From Porodaedalea pini (Eukaryota; Basidiomycota; Agaricomycetes; Hymenochaetales; Hymenochaetaceae): a DNA stretch of 64,000 nt. A program made the position numbers and the translations under genes. A model generated the notes under the pieces. That model saw only the letters and a program-made list of their open reading frames with translations. It did no database searches and was not told where the DNA came from. The stretch spans positions 372,001 through 436,000 of the forward strand of contig NBAY01000018.1 in assembly GCA_002794775.1 (NCBI GenBank). The letters run 5' to 3'. The number at the start of each line of letters is the position of its first letter. Position 1 is the first letter of the stretch. Of the stretch, positions 48,654-59,585 are shown one piece after another.

Positions 48654-49425
48654 CTGTTTTATTTCATTACACTTTTCAGCACGACACCGCGCTGGGCTTA
48701 AAGGCTCCACGGACTTCAAACACCTCGTTATCCTTAACGTGGAATACACTTCGAATGGCAATCTTTGCGTTTCCTTCACTAACATCCGCCCGGACTTCGA
48801 TTCTACTTTCCTTTCTCTTTCATCGCTTCTTAACTGCATCATTAACATCAGCGGTGCTAAAGTTTTTACCCCTTCCCCACAGTTTAAACTCGTCTTACCG
48901 GCTGTGCCAGTCTTCGACAAACATACTAACGTTCTTTACTCTGAGCGCGACTTAACAGAGGAACTTTCCTCCCTCCCTCAATTCAAAGGACAGGAATTCC
49001 TTTACCCCCCTCATTTCATGGCGTCCATCGAGCGTCTCAACACTCTTGACTATTGCAATGTCTCGATTATTTTGAAAGACACTAACCGCCTAGCCTTTGA
49101 CCATTTCTTCCTCCATAATAACTGCAGTGTCCTGATTTTTGGTGTCATCCGATGTCTCGAAGAGATGCGGGCCCGCCCAACTATTTCCCAATGCGATAAT
49201 TGCCATCGCTTGGGACATTCTTCCATAAAATGCCGTTCAGTAGCCCGTTGCGCTATCTGTTCAGAACCCCACCGCACTGCAGTACATGTTGCCAGGTGCG
49301 CCCCATGCACGGCTTCCAACAATCTCGCGTGCCAACACTTCGTGCACTGCATCAACTGTCAAGGCGACCACAACGCCAGGTCTTCCACCTGCCCTGCACG
49401 CCGAAATTACAGACCCCCTTTCTAA
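48646..49425 (+). CDS. LINE ORF1, C-terminal part with CCHC zinc knuckles
   Basis: Frame open from 48646 with no ATG before 49018, consistent with being the downstream half of a broken ORF1. The first part (STDFKHLVILNVEYTSNGNL) is the RNA-binding-like domain found in Tad ORF1. The second has three Cys/His clusters: CDNCHRLGHSSIKC, CAICSEPHRTAVHVARC and CINCQGDHNARSSTC, zinc knuckles binding nucleic acid. Its stop TAA (49423-49425) is followed at once by the ORF2 ATG, a TAAATG junction. Confidence 0.7.
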   Translation: MLHCFISLHFSARHRAGLKGSTDFKHLVILNVEYTSNGNLCVSFTNIRPDFDSTFLSLSSLLNCIINISGAKVFTPSPQFKLVLPAVPVFDKHTNVLYSERDLTEELSSLPQFKGQEFLYPPHFMASIERLNTLDYCNVSIILKDTNRLAFDHFFLHNNCSVLIFGVIRCLEEMRARPTISQCDNCHRLGHSSIKCRSVARCAICSEPHRTAVHVARCAPCTASNNLACQHFVHCINCQGDHNARSSTCPARRNYRPPF

Positions 49426-52400
49426 ATGATCACAACCATTTCTATCCTTTCTCTTAACGTCCACCATTCCGAACCTACAACTGACCTTCTTTTTAAGTCT
49501 CTCTTTCAACGTGGCAATCTTTGCCTCGATATTCTTTGTTTACAGGAAATCCCTACTGTTTCTACTATCGTTCCATCTAAAACATCTTCAGCGGGTGAAA
49601 AACATTTCGTCACCCGAAATTCAGACCCCTTTATTTGCATACTCCCCCCTCAATCATCCTCCATTCGTCCTAGCTGTGCGACTTTCATTCATCCGCGCAT
49701 ATCCCACCTCTTTAACTCCCATCCGCTTCTTTCTCGTTCCATTTGCCAAGTCACCATTAGTGTTGACCGTGGTTCATCACTCCCCCCCCTTTACATTTGG
49801 AACATCTATAGCTCTCCTAGCACTCACTCTTTTGAGGACCCTTTTCCCACTCCTTCTCCTACCGACACCCACATCTTCGTGGGCGATTTCAACCGTCATT
49901 CTGCCCTTTGGTCTGATACCCACCTTTCTCGCTACTTTAATTCTGCCGAACCTTTTCTTCAATGGCTAGATAATTCCTCTTTAGCGGTCGCTAACCCCCC
50001 AACCATACCCACATTTTTACATCCCCAGGGATCTTCAACCCTGGACCTTGTTATCAGTTCTTCAGACATCTTTCCTTTTATTAACCAATCGCTCCTCATT
50101 GGCGACCCTTCATTTGAATTCCATTCGGATCACCTCCCCCTTACGTTCAACATTCCCACATCATTTATCCCACCTCCAGATACCCCTCCTCTTCGCCTCG
50201 TCCGCAAACGCGACATTCCTTCCTTAATTTCTGAATTTCACGATTCGCGCCTCTTTGCATTTAATACTTCTGATATCCACCTTCCGGCGCACCTTGACGC
50301 CAAATTACATTCGTTCTATACTTCCTTTTCTTCTTTCGCCTCTCACTTTTTGCGAAAGCGCAAACCCCGAACTTATTTTGGGCCCCACTCTTGGTGGACC
50401 GAGCAATGCAGTCGCGATTACCAAGCGCATCACAACAACCCGTCACCGAGTAGCCTCGCCCAACTCCAACAAACCCTCTCCCAAGCCAAAACAACATTCT
50501 TTAGCGACCTCCTCCACCGATCTGACCACTCATCGATTTGGAGGCGCAAACACTTAGGCACGGCACACCGCCAACACCCTATCAGAGCTCTCAAGCTCCC
50601 GTCTGGGCGCTACACTCTTAACGAAAGCGAGAAGTCCGATCTCTTCCGCTCCACGTTTTTTCCTGCGCTACCCACTGGTTATCGCAACCAGCATCCGCTT
50701 CCTCCTCCTGTCGAAATTGAGCCTGTCTCAGTCGACGAAATGCTCCAAGCCCTTATGGGCACCGACGACGAAACTGCCCCGGGCAGTAATTGCTTCTCCT
50801 ATCTTCATTTGAAACTTTTTATCAAACTTGAACCAGAATTCTTTTCTCAAAATTTCTCTCTCTGCCTTTCGTTTGGCTATTTCCCCTCATCCTTCAAACA
50901 CTCTATCATTACATTCATTCCCAAGCCGAAACGTTCGGATTTCTTGCTCCCTCGGTCTTTTCATCCAATAGCCCTCATGGATACGATGGGTAAACTTTTT
51001 GAATGCATTCTCTTCAATCGACTCCAAATTACATTCGAACAACACTCTCTTATTCCTCCTTCACAGCATGGCTGCCGGAAAGCTTTATCCGCGCTGACGG
51101 CCTGCTACGAAGTTTTGCATTTCAACAATTTTCAACCCCACATTCACTCCCTTTTTACCTCCGTTCCAGGCCTTGGCCCCCTTGAGCCTCGCCGCTGCCG
51201 CTTATTAACGTCCATTATTACAATTGACATTCAAGGTTTTTTCGACAACATTTCACATCCACTCCTTATTGACCGCTTAACTCGGTCCAATATTCATCCT
51301 AATCTCATCAATTGCGTTTCCCATTGGATGCGCGATCAACCCATTTCTCTTCATTTCAATCAGTTCTTTTCAGACACTTTCACCAAACCTAATTGGGGCG
51401 TCCCCCAGGGATCCCCCCTTTCCCCTCTTATTTCTATCTTCGCGGCCGCTCCGGCCATCGAAAATTATTACAAACAATTCCCCTACAATCGCCCCCTTTT
51501 CGCTTATATGGACGACCACCTCTTGGCCGCACACTCTTTGAGCATGCGTACCAATCTTATTCGTTTGCGCAACCAATATCGCTTTCTCTCCTTACAATTT
51601 TCGCAACTGGGTCTTTCCATTGACCCAGAGTCTATTGAACTTATTCACTTTACCCCTGATCACACTCCAAGTACCATTACCTTTCCTTACCCAACACAAC
51701 CAGACAATCAACCATCCCTTATTCTATCTCCTTCTTTAACCATTCGCCCTCGCGCCCATATTACATGGCTGGGCATCATTTTCCATCATCAATTGCACCC
51801 TTCTTTACATTTTCAGTCACGAGCCAATAAAGCTCTCTCTACACTCCATCAACGCTCCTTTCTTTTTTGTTCCTCTCACGGCGCATACCTTGAGTATGCC
51901 CGGCTTCTCTATTTCAATCTTATCCGTTCTGTTGCCATCTATGGCGCCCAACTATTTCCTAATTCCCCTGCCATTCAATCAATTCTTGAACCGGTGCAAC
52001 ATCGTGCCCTTTCTCTTATACTTTCTCACAGCGTCAACAAAGACGCAGCTGGCTCGTTACTTTCAATTCCCCCGATTGACCTCTTCATTCAATATCAAGC
52101 CAAGTGCTTTATAACTTCTTATGTATCATCCTTTCGCTCTTCTCTCCCTCCTTCTGCTGAAATCCGAGACTTGCTCCCAGCTGACACTCTTATTCCTAAT
52201 ACCAACCTTTACCCGATTCTCCCGCCTATTCATTCACGCCTTTCTTTAGTCCCCCTTACCTCTCGCAAAGACAGTCTTTTCGCCAGACGATCTTTCCTTC
52301 AACTCTTTAATCACCCCCCTCCTTTTCAATATTTTTTATTCACAGATGGTTTGGTCATTGAACGCGAGGGCGTTCCCATCGGCGGCCACGGATTTTCCAT

Positions 52401-53256
52401 CATGCATAACCGACACGAGCTCACGTCCTTCATTTCGAGCGCACATACCCAGAGCAATATTCTTTATGAAGAACAGCAGGCTCTCATCGCTGGCATCTCA
52501 CGTTTCAGTGCTCTACTCACGCGTTGCATCCATCCTTGCCACTTATGCGTTGTCACTGATTCTGCAAATTGCGCTCGCCTCATTTTTTCAGCGAATCCAC
52601 TCCACGCTGCATTTATTACCGCCTTCCGCAGATTTTGTGGTATTTTCCTGGCTCTGCATCACCCTGCGTCCACCATAGCGGTACAATGGTTGCCCTCCCA
52701 TATGGGTCTACCGGGTAACTCGCGAGCGGACCACCTCGCATCCCAAGCATCACAATCACAGCACGGAGTCTCGGCGCCAGTAACACTATCCAATTTATAC
52801 TCGCGATTTTCCACCGACCTTCTGGCCAAATGGCGGAACCGTGTCTTAAACCTCCGACACCATCGCAGCACCACCACTGCGCCTTTTATCCTCTATCCAA
52901 GGTGCCAATTACAGCCCTTCCTGAGGCTCCAGCCCGAGAAGCGCATCCCTTGCCACCTCCAGTCGAGAGCGATTGGGATCCTTCTTAATACTCACGACAT
53001 GCATGATCGAAACCTACCACGCCGGTGCCCGGACCCCCTCTGCACCAAACATGACGTCCATCACATTCTTAACGTTTGTTCATATTTTTCGCAACTCCGT
53101 CGCCAATTTTTCCATAAAACTGTCCTCCCACTCTCATTTGCAAATTGGTTCGCCCCCTCTAATTTCATGCTTCTCATTCAATTCGCGTACTTTTCCTTTC
53201 ACTGTCCTCCCGACGCTATGCCTTATTATTCAGATCTCCCACCTGAACTTACATAA
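49426..53256 (+). CDS. LINE ORF2: endonuclease, reverse transcriptase, RNase H
   Basis: 1,276 residues, uninterrupted. APE-type endonuclease: LDILCLQEIP (about residue 38), YIWNIYSSPS, VGDFNRHSALWSD (about 151), SSTLDLVISSSD and SDHLPLTFNI (catalytic Asp-His pair). Reverse transcriptase: FIPKPKRSDFLLPRSFHPIA, QHGCRKALSA, TIDIQGFFDNISHPL, VPQGSPLSPLISIF and the active-site FAYMDDHLLA (about 694). RNase H: LFTDGLVIEREG, EEQQALIAGIS, VVTDSANCARL and WLPSHMGLPGNSRADHLA. The C-terminus has a Cys/His cluster CPDPLCTKHDVHHILNVC. All catalytic residues seen are present and there is no internal stop, so ORF2 looks recently active or recently inserted. Confidence 0.93.
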   Translation: MITTISILSLNVHHSEPTTDLLFKSLFQRGNLCLDILCLQEIPTVSTIVPSKTSSAGEKHFVTRNSDPFICILPPQSSSIRPSCATFIHPRISHLFNSHPLLSRSICQVTISVDRGSSLPPLYIWNIYSSPSTHSFEDPFPTPSPTDTHIFVGDFNRHSALWSDTHLSRYFNSAEPFLQWLDNSSLAVANPPTIPTFLHPQGSSTLDLVISSSDIFPFINQSLLIGDPSFEFHSDHLPLTFNIPTSFIPPPDTPPLRLVRKRDIPSLISEFHDSRLFAFNTSDIHLPAHLDAKLHSFYTSFSSFASHFLRKRKPRTYFGPHSWWTEQCSRDYQAHHNNPSPSSLAQLQQTLSQAKTTFFSDLLHRSDHSSIWRRKHLGTAHRQHPIRALKLPSGRYTLNESEKSDLFRSTFFPALPTGYRNQHPLPPPVEIEPVSVDEMLQALMGTDDETAPGSNCFSYLHLKLFIKLEPEFFSQNFSLCLSFGYFPSSFKHSIITFIPKPKRSDFLLPRSFHPIALMDTMGKLFECILFNRLQITFEQHSLIPPSQHGCRKALSALTACYEVLHFNNFQPHIHSLFTSVPGLGPLEPRRCRLLTSIITIDIQGFFDNISHPLLIDRLTRSNIHPNLINCVSHWMRDQPISLHFNQFFSDTFTKPNWGVPQGSPLSPLISIFAAAPAIENYYKQFPYNRPLFAYMDDHLLAAHSLSMRTNLIRLRNQYRFLSLQFSQLGLSIDPESIELIHFTPDHTPSTITFPYPTQPDNQPSLILSPSLTIRPRAHITWLGIIFHHQLHPSLHFQSRANKALSTLHQRSFLFCSSHGAYLEYARLLYFNLIRSVAIYGAQLFPNSPAIQSILEPVQHRALSLILSHSVNKDAAGSLLSIPPIDLFIQYQAKCFITSYVSSFRSSLPPSAEIRDLLPADTLIPNTNLYPILPPIHSRLSLVPLTSRKDSLFARRSFLQLFNHPPPFQYFLFTDGLVIEREGVPIGGHGFSIMHNRHELTSFISSAHTQSNILYEEQQALIAGISRFSALLTRCIHPCHLCVVTDSANCARLIFSANPLHAAFITAFRRFCGIFLALHHPASTIAVQWLPSHMGLPGNSRADHLASQASQSQHGVSAPVTLSNLYSRFSTDLLAKWRNRVLNLRHHRSTTTAPFILYPRCQLQPFLRLQPEKRIPCHLQSRAIGILLNTHDMHDRNLPRRCPDPLCTKHDVHHILNVCSYFSQLRRQFFHKTVLPLSFANWFAPSNFMLLIQFAYFSFHCPPDAMPYYSDLPPELT

Positions 53257-54006
53257 TTCACAATTCCATCCAAATAACAACCATTTCTTTACCTCATTCA
53301 AATAACGACCACTTCTTTACCTCATCGTAGTCACGCATTCTGCATCCACGAAGATCTTTCTTCCTTTCTTTCTTTTCTCCCCTTTCCTTTCTTTCTCTCG
53401 TTTCTTTCCTTTGCCCTTAGTAGAGAGTTTGTGCAGAGTAGTGCAACATTATACATGCTGGATCACGTGGCTAGGAAAGGTGACACGAATGCCGCCGGTA
53501 GCCGGCGGTCATGCCCGGCGAGTCTCCGAAATTAATTTTTGTTGTTCGTTCTATCCGTCTTCAGCTTGTATGATTGTGGCTGGGAACGCTGCAACATAAC
53601 GATGCCCTCGCCTTTTACTAGGGCATCCCGTGTAGTGTTCTCATCTCATGTCATGAACCTATATTTGGAATTTAGTCACTTGTCTGGCTTCAATATTAAT
53701 GTCTTTCTTTTTTCGTTCGATCTTTATTGTGCACTGCAAATTGAGCCTTAACGTCCAAGAATCTCAGTAGTTTTAGGATTTTATACAGGACAAGACAAGA
53801 CGACCGAGTCTACTACCAATTCAAGGTGTTTGTAATCACGCTGCACCTGTTTCCCTTCGTTGCAGATAAAGCTATCAGCTATCCTCTGGCGAGTCAGACG
53901 GGTCATTTATGGCACGATAACAGCACCGCCCAAGTATAAAGTTAGAAACCCAAAATGAGTGTTGTTGCAGCTCCAAGATTGCCTTGATATCACGGGCAGA
54001 TACACA
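53257..54006. other. LINE 3' end and unannotated spacer
   Basis: Contains the LINE 3' tandem 28-nt repeat (53271-53298, 53299-53326) and the pyrimidine tract. Beyond about 53420 only short frames occur, and I see no gene. The last part should be the protease 3' UTR. Confidence 0.5.
53271..53326 (+). repeat. Two tandem copies of a 28-nt unit at the LINE 3' end
   Basis: Units start CAAATAAC and end CTTTACCTCAT; the copies differ at about three positions. Tandem repeats in the 3' region are common in LINEs. Confidence 0.8.
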
Positions 54007-55614
54007 TTACTTGACCTTCGCAAATCCGACGCGGCTGTTACTGACGTCAAAGGCTGAGGAAGGTATCAAGTCAGTCAACCACGCGACGGAAGAAGGTCAA
54101 AAAGCGAGATGAGAGCTCACAAGTGTAGACGTTGCTAAGAAAGACATCGCCCAAGATCCAGAAACCTGACGAAATAAGATGTGAACGATCAATGATCTAT
54201 AAGTGCATCAACATCAGGATCCTTCTCTTTACCTAGAGAATCGTCCGCGGTGATACCACCAACACATTCGCTCGAACCTGAAGAGACGGCGCCAGCGTTG
54301 AAGGTTTCCGCAGAGATTGTAAACTTCTTGCTGCCGAGCGTCACTGCGACACTCGGGGCAGAGCTGCAAGGGAAAGTGTAGAATCCATCGCCGACCGTTG
54401 AGCTCGCGTCTGCAGAGCCCGGGATCGCGGCATAGATGTTCTTAACGTTGGTGGTGTCTCCGATAACCAGAGTTGTTCCCGTGTCGACACTGAAGGAAAT
54501 AAATCGCTCGTCAGAAACTAGACTCTTCTTATGTTAAAGTGTTGGCTTACATTGCGTCAGTGTTGCTTGAGAAGATCGACTCAGAGCCAACGCTCACGCC
54601 GCCGAGCTCAATCTGCCAGTACCCTTCCTGGGTAACGTCCGTGTACGTGAGGGAGCCAGAGAACTTGGAGGAATCAACGCCTCCGAGGTACAGCTCGGAG
54701 CCGGAGGTTAGGAGCGTGAAGCCGAATTCGCCGGAGGTTGTCTTCCCTTGCGACATGAGCGTCTGGAAGACAGGGCTTGTAAAATATGAGCGTTTAGTAA
54801 ATTGATGACAGTACAAACGCTACTTACGGGCTGTCGTAATCTGAGATGCTCTGGAAGCCCATGCCGAGAAGACCGTCGGGGGAAAACTGGCTGGATTCGA
54901 AGCCACTGGAGTACTTCGTTGCGGCACCAACACGTTGAGCTGTTGCTGTGAGTCCGCCGAGGGTCATAGTGTCGGTGTACTGCTCGCCCGAGACCGTGGA
55001 GCCATCTCCGTAGGCAAGCGAGAACGACTTGTGGACATCCTTGGCAGTGCTACTCTTTGAGGTATCGTACTTGGTGTGTCCAGTGCACGTCGAACCACAC
55101 TTGGAGCCCGGAAGGAAGAAGTCACTGGAGCCGGTGTCGAAGTCGACTGTTGAAATAGACAAGACAATGAGTTCTGGCTCATTGTGTAAACTGGAGTTGG
55201 CATTACCAGTGTACGTCACGGCCGGAGTACCGACGGAGACGACACCTTGCCAGAGCTGGCTGCCTTCATCCGTCAGAGAGACCCTGCCTGTGGCACGCTT
55301 ATGCAGAGCCGTCGTGTTGCGGTAGTTAGGATGCACGTTGCCGGTGTTCTTCTCATAGATGGCGAAGCCGCGGGCGATCTTCCTGCAGGACCATTGCAGA
55401 CGGAGATAAGTAAGAGGCTTTACTTGCTCATAGATAAGCCGTACCCTCGCACTTGCTCAACATGAGACTGTAACGCGCCGATATCGGCGACGCCATCCTT
55501 GGCAAGGAAAAAACGCTTGGTCAGAGCGATTTTCGTCCCGGATGCTGCGGGCGTCGGAGTCGCCCGAGCAAGGAAAGGAATAAGAGCAAGTGCGACAATG
55601 AGTCCGATCTGCAT
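54007..55614 (-). CDS. Secreted pepsin-like aspartic protease (family A1)
   Basis: Extracellular acid protease precursor. ATG 55614 starts a signal peptide (MQIGLIVALALIPFLARA) and a propeptide with KKRFF-like basic residues. The mature region begins near GSQLWQGVVSVGTPAVTY. Active site 1 is VDFDTGSSDFFLPGSKC and site 2 is IVDTGTTLVIGDTTN; the flap is around YGDGSTVSGEQYTD. Other signatures: SPDGLLGMGFQSISDY, GSELYLGGVDSSKFSGSLTY, FWILGDVFLSNVYTSFDV and the last residues GFAKVK. About 410 residues in several exons, stop at 54007-54009. A TATA box (TATAAAG, 55694-55700) stands about 80 nt upstream of the start. A nearly identical copy starts to the right at 63088. Confidence 0.93.
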
Positions 55615-55693
55615 GGTAATCGAGGAATGAATGTGAGGAACTGGACGTTGAGAAAACGGGTACCAGTGCGGTCCATAGCTGAAAGTAACAGGG

Positions 55694-55700
55694 CTTTATA
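55694..55700 (-). promoter_or_regulatory. TATA box of the aspartic protease gene
   Basis: TATAAAG on the minus strand, 80 nt upstream of the ATG at 55614, a distance that fits a fungal core promoter. Confidence 0.55.
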
Positions 55701-56159
55701 CCTAGACGTAGAGGTCGTGTGCTAGCACGAAATCAGCTTAGAAGCAAGATGAGATTGAAGTAGCATGCAGTGACGAATGCAGCACAAGACAGATGCCAAT
55801 GTACCACAAGGTGGCGCAGTGCAGGAAAGCGCATTCGATGTGTTCTATTCTTATTGCACCAGATCGGCGCGCGCTCAACGACAATGAGAGCAAACTCCCG
55901 CGACAGCGAACACGCGCAATTCCGTGTGGATAGTGTGAGAGGCGCTGCCGGCCATGCGATTCTCCAGACACGGTGGGATTGGAGGCGGTTCCGGCGATGA
56001 AAAGAAGTAACCAAAGAGCACCTTCGTTGTGCATCATGTGTTTTCTTTGTTTCCGGTGAATCTGGAAACGTGATGGACATCCATGAGCTCATCAGATATC
56101 ATACCTAGAAGCAAAGAAAATGGTTGCATGAGACGACGACATCAGGAAAAACCTCCCAC

Positions 56160-56410
56160 TCAGAAACCCTTAGAAAGTTATTAGAATTGTAGAAAATTGT
56201 AGAATCTTTGGAATGTCATGAGAATGCAGTCCAAATTTTAGAAAACTTGTAGAATTTCATGGAAAATTTTACAAGTTTTGGAATTGAACAGAATCGGCAG
56301 CTTGAAATTTAGAATATGGATAGAAAAATGACACACCTCATAGATTCTATGGAATTTTTTAGAATAAAAAACTGATTGTGGAATTCATTAGATTCTGCCA
56401 TGGCTTGACA
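56160..56410. repeat. AT-rich GAAT-phased repeat tract
   Basis: Short words TAGAAT, GGAAT and their variants recur about every 10-20 nt, with no open frame. Similar tracts lie at 48160-48260 and 61765-61995, so this is likely part of a dispersed repeat family, possibly LTR remnants. Confidence 0.5.
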
Positions 56411-56519
56411 CAGGTGCAGGTACTAGATTGGCTTCTTGGACCTATACTGGGACCCATGAACTATCTGCAGGTTACAGTGTTTTTCATAAGTCTTGAGACA
56501 TGCATATGTGAAGATCACA

Positions 56520-57195
56520 AAATTTGAGCATTTCAGCACCTCAAAAACTTGTAAAATCCATATCTCTGTCAATTCTTCACAGAATCAGTTCAAAAATGTT
56601 GCCAAATTTATTTTTCAACAGCTTCTAAATGTTTGTGAGCTTAGTAGACAGAAGCTGGAATATTGAGGCTGCAGTAGTGAGAATGGGTGTTTTTCTAGGA
56701 AAACTCCTTCCCTGATTTTTCCTGAGCTCAATTTTGAAGCTAATGACATGAAACTTGTTGGAGAATGGTCTATATATTATACTGTTGATGTTATCAGGGA
56801 TTAACTAGAGTGAATGTCTCCTCTTGTCCTGTTTGACTGTTGTGCTGAAACTCTCAAACTCACCCAAATTTGCTTGACTCAGACAGTTGTCAAAAAAATG
56901 CCTGCATTGTTATAAGCCATCTATAATTTAATATACAATATATATACCATTCTCCAACAAGTTTCATGTCATTAGCTTCAAAATTGAGCTCAGGAAAAAT
57001 CAGGGAAGGAGTTTTTCTAGAAAAACACCCATTCTCACTACTGCAGCCTCAATATTCCACCTTCTGTCCTCTAAGCTCACATAAATTTTAGGAACCATTG
57101 AAACATGAATTTAGCAACTTTTTTGAAGAGTTTTTGTGAAGAATTGAGTGAGATATGATGTATTTTGTATTTGGAGGCACTTCAGGTGACAAAAA
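56520..57195. repeat. Long inverted repeat (foldback/MITE-like element)
   Basis: Two arms of about 270 nt (56520-56785 and 56930-57195) are reverse complements. The inner 115 nt (56658-56770 against 56946-57060) are almost identical; the outer parts are more diverged with small gaps. A loop of about 145 nt separates them. No protein is encoded. Adjacent to the eIF4G-like pseudogene. Confidence 0.85.
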
Positions 57196-57489
57196 CTGCT
57201 AAGTCCAATCCTGGACGCGTCGTCCACAGAAGAGGTGTGGGAACTTGATCACGTGTATGTTGGTTTTGACGCGACTCGCCTTCACATCTGCTGCCACTCC
57301 AATATGTCTGGTGCCGACGTCCTTACAGAATGTCTAAAAAAACCCTCGATCACATCCACCACAACCATCACACACGAAGTGGTAGCTTCGCCGGCCGCCT
57401 GGTCACTGCTGCAGGCAACATGCCGTCCGACTTCCGACTTTCAACTTGCTCATCTTCAAGCCGAAGACCGTAAAGTCTGAACTTCTCTG

Positions 57490-59585
57490 CACTGAACAAA
57501 CTGTCAAGTGAAGAGCGTTTCATGCGCTCGATGTCAATGAGTGGTGGGCACGGTGGCCTTCCATTCGCAGGTGGGTGTCCATCGCCTATGGTTCGCTCTT
57601 CCAGTCAGGTGGCGCGGGCGCTGTGGGCAACAAGCGTACGCGTAGGAAATGTGGCGGTTCAACACGCAACGAATCGGACCGTATCAGCGCTTCTGTCAAT
57701 CAGTTCAAAGTGAACGCTACTTCCTCCTTCGAACACGTCGCGCCGCTCGAGCAGTCTGCGAACCGCTGGGCCGCTGGCAGCACGTCCAGGTGTGGGGCCT
57801 CAATTGACACAGACTCACCTGAGATTGTGGACAAGAAAATCCATTTGCTGCTCAACAAGCCCACTATGGAGAAGTTGGAGTCCATCTCAAACCAGATCAT
57901 TGCGTGGGCAAACAAGAGTGAGAGTGAGAAGGATGGGCGTACGCTCATTCAGCTCATTCGGCTTGTGTTCGAGAAGGCAACGGATGAGGCGGCCTGGAGT
58001 GAGATGTATGCTCGCTTGTGCCATAAGATGATGGAGCAGATCAGTCCGAACGTGCAGGATGATGGTATCCGCAATGCTGAGGGCAAGCCGATTACAGGTG
58101 ATCAACTTTTCCGTAAGTACCTTCTGAATCGCTGTTAGGAAGACTTCGAGCGCGGCTGGACGCAGAAGGAGTCGATGGCGGCAGCGGCTCTCGTGAAGGC
58201 GACAGAGGATCAGGCTGTTAAGGATGCCAACGAAAAGGAAGAAAACAAGGAGGCTGGCGAGAGTGCGCTGTACTCGGACGAATACCACACTGCTCAGAAG
58301 GCCAAGCATCAAGGTCTCGGACTCGTCAAGTTCATCGGTGAGCTCTTCAATCCTCAGATGCTCATGGAGCGTATCATGTATGAGTGTATCAAGAAGCTGC
58401 TCAGCAACGTCGACAATCGCGAGGAGGAAGAGATCGAAATTTTATGTAAACTACTGACGAGTGTTTGTCAGGCGCTCGATACCTCTAAGGCTCGCGGACA
58501 CATGGATGTCTATTTCAGTCGGATGAAGGAGCTTGCGAAGAGCAGCAACGTGTCGTGTCGTATGTGGTTCATGTTACAAGTGCGTACCTTCTGTTTCATA
58601 GCCTTTCGTTGAGCTGACTTTCTTGGACAGGATGTGATTGAATTGCGGGAAAGGAAACGGACTACCCGCAACTTGGTCGCTGCTCCGTCGACAATCGCCC
58701 AGATCCATGAGGCTGTACGCGCTCTTGCTTTGTTAGCAAATTTCACTTGTGCTTACCAATATACAGGCCGCGAAAGAGAAGGCACGACAGGAGCAACATA
58801 ACTTGGCACAGTCGGCCATGTTTCGTGGTGGTTCACGCCGTGGTCATGATCGTGACGGAAATGCTCAAGTGGGTCCTGACGGATGGGCTGTCGCCTCTGG
58901 TCCTTCGAGGCCTGCAAACAAGGCGGGCGATCTGACGAACTTTGGCAGAATTCAGAATGGCAGTGGAACCATGAACTTCGGACCAGCTAGCGTCTTCACG
59001 AAGAAGGGAGACAGCAAGCGCAACAGTGCGAGCCTTTCAAGGACAAATTCGAACACGAACATGTTCCAGATGCTGCAGGCCACTGAGGCCGCTAATGAGG
59101 CTCCTACTACATCCTCGTCTCGTCCAAGTCGCCTGTCAAGCCGTACAACGAGCGTCGACTTGACCTACAATGCACCTGTGGAACCTGCCCAGCCTGCTCA
59201 GCGTCCCAGACTTAACCTGCTTCCGCGTTCGACCCTTACAGGAGAAGTCGGAGAATAGTCCCGCTGAGACTCATGACGGCGAGGAGGGCGAGGAGGACGA
59301 GATTCTCGAGAAGGACTCTGGGAAAATTGTCGATGTCGAAGGAGCAAGCGGAAAAGAAGATTGACCAAGACCGCAAGGAGTTCTTCGCTATCCGCAATAT
59401 CGACGATGCGGAAGAGTATTTCTCTGCACTTCCCTCGGAGCATCAACATCTTCTCGTCGAGAAGCTTGTCATGTCTGCTATTGAGGCGAAGGAGGCTGGT
59501 GCCAAACTCGTTGCCGACCTGTTTGAGCGTGCACCGTATCAGCGCTGCTACCAGCCCGTTCAATGCGAATGTCGCTTCCTCGTCG
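57490..59585 (+). pseudogene. eIF4G-like pseudogene (MIF4G and MA3 parts)
   Basis: Resembles fungal translation initiation factor eIF4G, the scaffold joining eIF4E, eIF4A and eIF3. The MIF4G domain starts at about 57840 (KPTMEKLESISNQIIAWANK, then GRTLIQLIRLVFEKATDEAA). The expected FRKYLLNRCQEDFERGW is broken by a stop (TAG at 58136-58138 in place of CAG). The frame then resumes (GLGLVKFIGELFNPQMLMER) and keeps two introns (about 58579-58630 and 58715-58768). The Ser/Pro linker and the MA3 start (AEKKIDQDRKEFFAIRNIDD) lie in shifted frames near 59250-59340. The beginning (before about 57680) also needs a frameshift. Retained introns argue against reverse transcription: it is a segmental copy. 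The MA3 end runs directly into a prolyl-tRNA synthetase fragment. Confidence 0.85.

Larger units (their letters stand above)
44900..53400 (+). mobile_element. Tad-like LINE retrotransposon, ORF1 interrupted
   Basis: Non-LTR retrotransposon on the plus strand with a gag-like ORF1 and an ORF2 with APE-type endonuclease, reverse transcriptase and RNase H, the layout of fungal Tad elements. ORF1 is found in two pieces (45010-46452 and 48646-49425) parted by about 2.2 kb of LTR-like DNA. The 3' end carries two copies of a 28-nt repeat (53271-53326) and a pyrimidine-rich tract (53341-53410). The element ends are approximate; I did not find a clear target-site duplication or poly-A tail. Confidence 0.8.
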
